A stretch of DNA of 64,000 bases. It comes from Drosophila pseudoobscura. Taxonomy: Eukaryota; Arthropoda; Insecta; Diptera; Drosophilidae. Below are positions 56,380 through 64,000 of the stretch, piece after piece. Every line of letters begins with the position of its first letter. Positions within the stretch are counted from its first letter, which is position 1. The translations under genes were made by a program, and so were the position numbers. The DNA lies in the NCBI RefSeq assembly GCF_009870125.1, contig NC_046683.1, positions 60,651,869 through 60,715,868 on the forward strand, given 5' to 3'. The notes under the pieces were generated by a model that saw only the letters and a program-made list of their open reading frames with translations, had not been told where the DNA came from and made no database searches.

Positions 56380-56772
56380 CAAACCGACTTTTTCTGATAG
56401 TAAAGATTTTTTTAGAGGTAGTGCTACTCTTTTCTCATAATTGTGCAATTCTGAAAACCTGAAACACTTTGGAGCCTCCGTTTGGGAAGTATTAAGTTTT
56501 AAAATTTTAAATTGATCCTAATTTTGATGTATCGATTAACCCATTGTAGACCAAGAAGGTATTTTAATATGCCACCGAAAATATTGAAAATGGAATAATT
56601 TTAGCGTAGTCAGGTGAAAGATATCGTGTTTTTTTTTTTTTTTAATTTCAGATGAAAAATGGCATGGATATACAAGAAGAATTCGCAATCAGTAATATAT
56701 GACGCCATTTACCGCAATTCGTTGAACTGTTTAAAAAGAGGGGGCTTAAGTGGGCTAAGTTCGTTTTTCGTT
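56380..56772 (+). repeat. Interspersed repeat family, copy 7 (short)
   Basis: Shares CATTGTAGACCA, CAGGTGAAAGATATCGTG and GGGCTTAAGTGGGCTAAGTTCG blocks with the ends of copies at 7.1-7.35 kb and 50.7-50.97 kb. It ends at the motif 1 promoter at 56773. Confidence 0.55.
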
Positions 56773-56781
56773 GGTCACACT
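56773..56781 (+). promoter_or_regulatory. Motif 1 (GGTCACACT), likely Brx1 promoter
   Basis: GGTCACACT about 75 bp upstream of the Brx1 ATG and directly after the repeat copy. No full cassette (no DRE or GGTATATTT) is present. Confidence 0.6.
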
Positions 56782-56855
56782 GGTTCAACTCCACGTTGTT
56801 TTGGATCGCTGCTTGCTCGTTCTTTAGAACTCGAAATTTGTTAAAATAAAGAGGA

Positions 56856-57982
56856 ATGGGTCGCAAATTTCAGAAGAAAAAGCAGGTCGATCAACTGGAG
56901 ATTGTGCCTGTTGATGAAAATCCACCGCTACCTCCACAGCGGAAGTCAGATGATGTTGTTCCCAAAAGAGTAAGAAGATTTTAAAATTTAAAATAAAGGC
57001 ACCGCTAAAACGCACCTACTTGATCTTGCAGGAGAAATGGGTGAACAAACAGCGTGTTTTGGTCTTCTCAGCGCGTGGTATTAGCCACAGAGACAGACAT
57101 TTAATGCGCGACATCAAAACCTTGATGCCGCATCATCGAGCCGAATCGAAAATGGAGCGTGCCAAGACTCTGTCGGTGGTGAATGAGATGTGTGAAATGA
57201 AGCACTGCAACAAGGCCATGCTCTTTGAAGGGCGCCGCAAGCGGGACCTGTACATGTGGGTGTCCAACACGGTCGGCTCCGAAGGGCCATCAGCGAAATT
57301 CCTTATCGAGAACATTCACACAATGGCTGAGTTGAAGATGACCGGAAATTGTTTGAGAGGCTCGCGCCCACTGCTATCGTTCGACTCGAAATTCGATGAG
57401 TTGCCGCACCTAAAGCTCCTTAAGGAGCTCTTTGTGCAGACCTACTCAGTGCCCCACCACCATCCCAAGAGTCAGCCGTTTGTGGATCACGTCTTTACCT
57501 TTACCTTCCTGGACAATCGCATCTGGTTCAGGAATTTCCAGATTCTTTCCGAAGACGGCGGCCTGTCAGAGGTGGGACCGCGGTACGTGATGAATCCCGT
57601 CAAGATATTCGACGGTTCTTTCACAGGCAAAACCCTATGGGAGAATCCCGACTATGTCAGCCCATCCAAGCAGCGACAGATCCTGAAGAAATCGGCCAAG
57701 GATAAGTACGTAAACCGTGTGGAGCAGAAGGTGCAACACGAGGCGACGCGTCCCGTTAAGGCATACGACGGCATCGACAACGATGAACTCTTCGATGATG
57801 AAGATCCCATAGCGACAGCTAAGATCTTGGCTGCGATAGCCAAAAAGAAACAGCAGGAAAATGAGCAAAAAACGCCAAAGTCAGCGCTGACCAAGAAGAT
57901 TAAGGAGAAACAATTGAAGGCCATCAAAAAGGTAATCGACCAGAAGAAGGCTAAGGTAACAAAAAGGGTAAAAAAAGTATGA
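56856..57982 (+). CDS. Brx1: Ribosome biogenesis factor BRX1 (Brix domain)
   Basis: Nucleolar factor for 60S subunit assembly. Exons 56856-56969 and 57032-57982 (62-nt intron, GTAAGA to TTGCAG) give 354 aa. It begins MGRKFQKKKQVDQLEIV; the Brix domain spans roughly residues 40-250 (KQRVLVFSARGISHRDRHL, then MCEMKHCNKAMLFEGRRKRD, LKMTGNCLRGSRPLLSFD, HPKSQPFVDHVFTFTFLDN). The C-terminal 70 residues are Lys-rich with an acidic patch, typical of nucleolar proteins. It matches BRIX1 rather than RPF2 because of the FEGRRKRDLYMW and HPKSQPFVDHV blocks. Convergent with CTL1, 270 bp apart. Confidence 0.95.
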
Positions 57983-58252
57983 ATGCCTTGCTTTAGAAAA
58001 TACAATTAAATACAAAAGGATTATATTTTATAAACACATTCATATATAAATTGTGCATTCTTAATTAGAATATCAATAGACAAGATTACATGTTACTATT
58101 CGCTCTCACTTTTGGGCTTTGTACGTCGCGACGGAGATAGTCCTAAGACTGGGCTATAAGTATATATAAATATTAATATATTAACATCCTAGTGAGATGT
58201 GCGTTGAGTTTCGGGAGGCTTGGAATAAATAGAAAAAGACGTGTTTGCAGTG

Positions 58253-61200
58253 TTACTCTTCCGACATGGGGGCAACCTCTGGGTCAGATGGAGGGAGTCG
58301 TGTAATACTGAACGGCTGCTTGTTGATGGGCATCATCTCCACCACCTGAATGGGCGGCTCCTCGCCGGGTTGCAGCGGTTCCTCGCCAACCAATTTGGCT
58401 AGATTGCTTTGAGCCCAACGACCAGCGCGGCCGTTGATTTGTTTATCCTCGCAAACGCACAGGAACAAAGTGTCCACCACCATCTGTTTGTTGGATGGGA
58501 TCAATATTAGAGATAATCGTTGACATGATAGGCAGCATTGATTACTCACCTCAAAGAGCGACAGGATAATGTGGGCGATGAAGAATGAAAATATAATAAT
58601 GAGTATTACGGGGGCCATGTAGAAGTTCAGACCCGGCATATCCTTTAGCATGAAAATACCAATCAGGCCGGACAGAGCGGCCACCACAACCTTTCCCAAA
58701 AAGAGAATAAAGTCGCCAACGCTGTTGATTGTGGCCACCTGCAGGACATTGGTGGCCATGGCGTTCCAAGCCTAGAAAACAAGAGCGAGATAGCGATAGA
58801 CGTTTTTTTTTGATACCTCTAATCTGATTATTTGATTATCTCAAGCCCAAACTTACGATTCCGGCAGCTGGGCAAAAGTTAATTGATTCGATCGCCACAA
58901 CGGTGTAGGCATTGTGATTGAGAAAGCGTATGAACTTCTCCAGCAGCCAGAAGCCACAAATGCAGCACTTTAAGCAGCAGGCGGCACACTCCGAACCCTT
59001 GTCTTCGCCCTTCTTTAGCCTGGAATGGAAAGGGCAATCGTGAATAATAGCTATGCATGTTATGGAGGTCGAGGAGAGAAACTTACTTGGCATACAAATA
59101 GGTGAGTATTAGGCGAGGAATCTTGAATATAGTGATCACAAAGGATCCCTTGGCAACGGTTCCCAGATGATATTTGACCAGCTTTCCAATGGCATACAAT
59201 GTGGGCGTTGTGGTGGGCTTGCCAAAGTACCAGAAGGCCACAGCAGCGGCCAATGCAAACTGCTGACAGGCAAAAATGAACTCCACCGTCCAAATGAGAC
59301 CCACCACATATATCCAGAACATGCTCCGCAGGGCACTGGCATCGGCATACTCTACACGTTTAGTGACTGTTTAAACAGGGAATGCAATTAATGAAACTGT
59401 AAGCATAGTTCGCTGATTTAAGAGGTTTGTTTTATCGTTGTATGTACACAGTAGAACCGAAAGTGGTTTGGAAGAAAAAAAACACACAGAAATATGTACA
59501 CAAGAGTTGAGGATTGAACTCTGTTGTGCCTTTAGAAAAAATCACTTACTTATTCAACCATAAATCACATCATAAAACACACACACAAAAAATACAAAAG
59601 ATATACATGTGTTTGGTTAATTCAATTAGCACTGCTCTCAAGCCAATTATCAATAGAGCCTGGCCAAGAAATGAGTTCATCCCAACCGCACCTCCATCTC
59701 TACTTACTTCTCTGATCGTTGAGGCTGGTATTGTTGCTCGCGAACAACGCGTTGGCAGGCAGCGACTGATGTACTTCGGCCGTATTGTCAAACGGAGAAA
59801 TGGGACCCTGACCCGGAGAGCTGGCTGTGGCCAGGCAGACGACTACTGCAACCCAGAAGCTCAGAAAGGCAATTAGCACAACGAATGCCAAGAGCGGAGC
59901 AATCAAAAGACCTGGCAGATTCATCATGCATTGACCAGCTTCCTCGAAGAGGGCCGACAAACCAGCCAGTTTGTTCTTCAGAAAGTAGATAACAACCAAA
60001 AGGATTATCTGCAAAATAGAGACGCACATGAGAAACCAACCATTGGCTGATGTTTATGGGAATATCAAACCATTGTTATAGTTGCCAGGACGGCCAGCGT
60101 TAGCACTGCCTGCTGATTGCGCACAAACTCCTCCAGCAGGGAGTACTGTGTGTTCACTTGTCCCGACTTGTACTTGATGTTGTAGTAGGCGTACCACAGA
60201 GCCGCCGTCAGGCCAATGCTGGCCACAATCACCAGCACACAAATGACCCAGGAGACGATGCGAGAGAGCCAATGCATCATGGTAACCAGAGCAATCGATA
60301 TAACTAAAGAAACAGCCAAATTAGAAACGATTCAAATTATGATAAAGGGTACCTACGCAGGGCTATACCACAGACCATGGCAATGATGTGCCAACTGGAG
60401 TAGATGTCGTTGAGGAATTGTGCTGCCACGTCCCAGTTATTGAGCATCTTGTAAAATTCCTGCACCTTATCTCCAGTGCCCTTCGGCACGCAGCGATGCA
60501 GAACAGGAGAACTACGAGGAAGGCAAACATTTGAGTACCCAAATGGAACAAAGAATTGAAAAACAATCGCACCTCTCGTAGACCGGAAAACTAGGACATG
60601 GGCCGAGAAAGTTGAAGGTCTTGCCATCATTTCCCAACGTACTGAGCTGATCCATGTTGTAGTCATATTTGCAGAGATGGCTGCCCGTTTGAGTGTAGTA
60701 CTGAAGCAGCTCACTGGGCTTGGTCAGTGTTTTGGCGGGGCAGGTCTTTACGCATATCTTCAAGGACTTTTTTAACTCCTTCACATCGAAGTAGAAGAGT
60801 TCGGGCTTGTCTACGGTGTTCATGCCGGACAGGGGAAAATCATGGAAACGCTCATTGTTCTTAACTCCACAGGTGTTGCCAAAAGAGTCGTAGCCATTGA
60901 TGATTCGCAGAGGATTGCCATAAAAAAACGAAAATATCGCTATCACAATCTGAAAAGAAAATCCCTCCAATCAGTTAATATCAGCAGCAAAGATAGCCAG
61001 CAAATACATATGTATATGCAGAAATTGTCCGCCAACGCCCTCGAACATGGCATGACAAGGGCCATTATTATTATAATCGTTTTAATGGACGTACCCATGG
61101 ATATATATCACATGGAAATGCTTTCACGACAAGGGAGTGGCGTATCCAGCAGGACACTGGAAAAGCAGAAATTTATTCAGCTCTTGCCGAGGTCTCAAAA

Positions 61201-61608
61201 GAGCCAGTGTTAAGTCATCGCATTCATTAACAGAATTAACAATTCCATTCTCATATGATGGCAGTGGCAATGGCGATGACGACATGACTTGCTCGCCTAA
61301 GTAACAAGTAGTCGCCTCCACCTCCTCACAGACAGCGCGCCAAGCATTCGCACACTCACACAGAGACAAAGGAAAGCATTCGCATTAAAGTAGATTGATC
61401 TCTCACCGCTCGCTTTCACTTTTTTTATATACTCTCCCACATATGCATATCTGCGCTATATGGCGACAGGCGAATGGTTGCGTATATTTACCAGAAATAG
61501 CCAAAATATAATATAAAGCGCCAGCCAGAAGACATCAGTGCAGGACCGGTATTTAGGCCTATGGTTTTGAGTCTCGCCCTCGCCATCCTTGCTCTCTGCA
61601 CAGCCCAT
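58253..61608 (-). CDS. Ctl1: Choline transporter-like protein 1
   Basis: Multi-pass membrane transporter of the SLC44 family. Nine minus-strand coding exons: 61608-61492, 60949-60573, 60511-60357, 60303-60071, 60008-59708, 59366-59087, 59019-58857, 58771-58550, 58483-58253. Phases agree and give 692 aa. It starts MGCAESKDGEGETQNHRPKY (possible myristoylation), then an N-terminal span, a large Cys-rich loop (NTCGVKNNERFHDFPLSG, CVKTCPAKTLTKP, GPCPSF), and a block of spans (for example LLVVIYFLKNKLAGLSALFE, IYVVGLIWTVEFIFACQQFA). The conserved CCLKCCICGFWLLEKFIRF block is present. It ends PEVAPMSEE. From memory it is the CG1311 protein of D. melanogaster. The start of exon 1 is secure from the family N-terminus. 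Confidence 0.93.
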
Positions 61609-62330
61609 CTTAAGCTGAATTCACTGAAATACGATTCTGCCGGCAAAAGTCTTCTTATCACAAGGCGGTTTGTATAAATCTTTGTACAATATTGAGCCAC
61701 TTGTTTGTTTTGATTCAGTGTAGAGTAGTGATGTAAAAAAACATCGATGCATCGAACATCGATGTTTTTCTGCCGATGTTTACTGATGTTTTCCGATGTT
61801 TTTGCTGCTACCGATGTTTTGCAAAACATCGGAAAACATCAGTAAACATCGACAGAAAACATCGCAAAACATCGGTAGTTTAATTTCATATCACTGCGTA
61901 TTTGTCTTCTGTAAGCAGCAACACAGCAATGCCAAAGTAAGTAAACATATTTGACTTAAAATGAATCAAATCTACTATAGATGGTATACATTTGGTTAAA
62001 TATGAAACTGCGAACGCCGCTAACATCATTCGAAGGCAACCCGTTGTGTGTTTGGGAAGGTATGAGGAGTACAGTCACAGACATATACCTTATTAATATT
62101 ACAGAATATACAGTACAATCTCATACACAAATTCTCATAAATACAATTGTCCATGTCACTTCATGTCAATGAATATGACGACAAGAAAATTACATTAGCA
62201 ACTAAGAATAGACTATTGCACTTGTAAACTCGAACCCACCAAAAAGGATGAAGCAATAAACTATTTGCTTTATTGCTGCCAAGTACCTAAGTAAATGCAC
62301 TGAAATGTAACCCCCGCACAGAGTAAGTGC
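61609..62330. other. CTL1 upstream region
   Basis: Holds the palindrome at 61741-61880 and little else. A plus-strand ATGCCAAA followed by GTAAGT (61929-61941) looks like a first exon, but the only acceptor I can join gives a very short frame. Short frames near 61981-62172 are unconvincing. Confidence 0.35.
61741..61880. repeat. Palindromic ACATCGATGT-type repeat
   Basis: A cluster of CGATGTTTT words and their complements. The centre near 61811-61832 is a perfect 22-bp palindrome (half site CCGATGTTTTG). A longer imperfect inverted repeat pairs about 61768-61802 with about 61823-61856 (TGCCGATGTTTACTGATG and its complement). Confidence 0.7.
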
Positions 62331-62334
62331 ACCC

Positions 62335-64000
62335 AAACCAGTATTTTAAAGGGAGCCAAATCGAAATCTTCGGAAGGCTATATCTCAGACAAATTTGGCC
62401 AGATCGGAGAACGGTCAGCTGTCCCAGGATTGATGGTTACATCATGATTTTTTGCGAAAATCGTGACAAAATGGATGTCCTTTTTTCCGATCGCAATCGA
62501 TTGACAGGACTCTCCTGATCACGAAAAGACATGCCGCACGCCGATCGGCTGCCGTATTGCAGAGATATAGCGTGCAGAAGAAACCAGTATTTCAAGGACA
62601 TGCAAATCGTAGTTTTTGGAAGGCTATATCTCAGACAAATATGGCCAGATCGGCGAACGGTCAGCTGTCCCAGGATCGTGAGGGTCCTGACTGTCGATTG
62701 GCATCAAAATCTCGACTACGAAAATGAGGCCGATTTTTTGAAAATTTAATGATGTAACCATCATGATTTTTTGCGAAAATCGTGAAAAAATGGATGTCCT
62801 TTTTTCCGATCGCAATCGATTGGCAGGACTCTCCTGATCACGAAAAGACATGCCGCACCCCGATCGGCTGCCGTATTGCAGAGATATAGCGTGCAGAAGA
62901 AACCAGTATTTCAAGGACATGCAAATCGTAGTTTTTGGAAGGCTATATCTCAGACAAATATGGCCAGATCGGAGAACGGTCAGCTGTCCCAGGATCGTGA
63001 GGGTCCTGACTGTCGATCGGCATCAAAATCTCGACTACGAAAATGAGGCCGATTTTTTGAAAATTTAATGATGGTTACATCATGATTTTTTGCGAAAATC
63101 GTGACAAAATGGATGTCCTTTTTTCCGATCGCAATCGATTGACAGGACTCTCCTGATCACGAAAAGACATGCCGCACGCCGATCGGCTGCCGTATTGCAG
63201 AGATATAGCGTGCAGAAGAAACCAGTATTTCAAGGACATGCAAATCGTAGTTTTTGGAAGGCTATATCTCAGACAAATATGGCCAGATCGGCGAACGGTC
63301 AGCTGTCCCAGGATCGTGAGGGTCCTGACTGTCGATTGGCATCAAAATCTCGACTACGAAAATGAGGCCGATTTTTTGAAAATTTAATGATGTAACCATC
63401 ATGATTTTTTGCGAAAATCGTGAAAAAATGGATGTCCTCTTTTCCGATCGCAATCGATTGGCACGACTCTCCTGATCACGGAAAGACATGCCGCACCCCG
63501 ATCGGCTGCCGTATTGCAGAGATATAGCGTGCAGAAGAGACCAGTATTTTAAAGATACGCAAATTCGAATCTTCCCATGCTATATCTCTGACAAATTTGG
63601 CCAGATCGGCGAACGGTCAGCTGTCCCAGGATCATGAGGGTCCTGACTGTCGATCGGCATCAAAATCTCGACTACGAAAATGAGGCCGATTTTTTGAAAA
63701 TTTAATGATGTAACCATCATGATTTTTTGCGAAAATCGTGAAAAAATGGATGTCCTCTTTTCCGATCGCAATCGATTGGCAGGACTCTCCTGATCACGAA
63801 AAGACATGCCGCACGCCAATCGGCTGCCGTATTGCAGAGATATAGCGTGCAGAAGAGACCAGTATTTTAAAGATACGCAAATTCGAATCTTCGCAAGGCT
63901 ATATCTCAGACAAATTTGGCCAGATCGGCGAACGGTCAGCTGTCCCAGGATCGTGAGGGTCCTGACTGTCGATCGGCATCAAAATCTCGACTACGAAAAT
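62335..64000. repeat. Tandem satellite array, 318-319 bp units
   Basis: A shortened first unit (about 62335-62530) is followed by units whose ATGCCGCAC landmark occurs at 62531, 62850, 63169, 63488 and 63806 (spacings 319, 319, 319, 318), continuing off the window edge. Units are nearly identical. Each contains CTATATCTC, GGTCAGCTGTCCCAGGATC and CGCAATCGATTG words. Open frames on both strands recur once per unit and are not genes. Confidence 0.95.

Noticed and set aside
61929-62172. ATGCCAAA plus GTAAGT as a first exon, and the frame at 61981
   Set aside because: The only acceptor in range gives MPKWYTFG and a stop; nothing protein-like follows before the satellite.
62531-63387. Repeated 72-codon frames, one per satellite unit
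   Set aside because: They recur because the unit repeats and are matched by minus-strand frames; no sign of coding.
1-64000. tRNA, rRNA, CRISPR arrays and bacterial-type operons
   Set aside because: None seen. The genome is an insect nuclear genome and I found no cloverleaf or rRNA sequence by eye.

Overview
The window is nuclear DNA from a Drosophila, most likely an obscura-group species (D. pseudoobscura or a relative). The genes have small GT-AG introns and long introns full of CA/GT, CT and poly-G runs, and their proteins match my memory of the D. melanogaster orthologues eIF4E1, Baldspot, Abl, Mo25, Su(P), Brx1 and CTL1 closely. I ran no database search. All exon joins were read by eye and checked by codon phase.

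Layout. 1-466 (-): 5' end of an unidentified gene cut by the window edge. 1091-3528 (-): eIF4E1 with two alternative first coding exons. 5047-6126 (-): an Ulp1/SENP SUMO protease with an intact catalytic core but an in-frame TAG in its upstream exon. 8980-19011 (+): Baldspot, an ELOVL6-type elongase with an 8.9 kb first intron. 21984-22862 (+): an intronless, membrane-anchored P-loop protein. 25633-48486 (+): Abl tyrosine kinase, eight core coding exons plus a likely 57-nt cassette exon and a likely 291-nt alternative-donor extension. 52066-53085 (+): Mo25. 54402-54662 (-): a small MANBAL/UPF0239-type membrane protein, divergent from Su(P) (54900-56279, +), a prostaglandin E synthase 2-type protein. 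56856-57982 (+): Brx1 ribosome biogenesis factor, convergent with CTL1 (58253-61608, -), a choline transporter-like protein. 62335-64000: a tandem satellite of 319-bp units, running off the edge.

The genes do not form a pathway. Most are housekeeping genes, plus the large developmental gene Abl. In D. melanogaster eIF4E1 (67B) and Abl/Baldspot (73B) are far apart on 3L, so the window appears to join segments that are separate there.

The most unusual feature is what lies between the genes. Diverged copies of one AT-rich repeat family occupy the spaces upstream of eIF4E1, Baldspot, Abl, Mo25 and Brx1. At eIF4E1, Abl and Mo25 the copy ends in a 60-100 bp cassette of housekeeping core-promoter motifs (GGTATATTT, a constant GGGTC-rich spacer, a TATCGATA-type DRE, then CCGCGGTCACACT) placed where the start site should be. 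Other points: an orphan histone-type 3' stem-loop, two CTCF-like sites, three tandem hairpins in an Abl intron, a palindrome upstream of CTL1, and a dimeric higher-order structure in the satellite.
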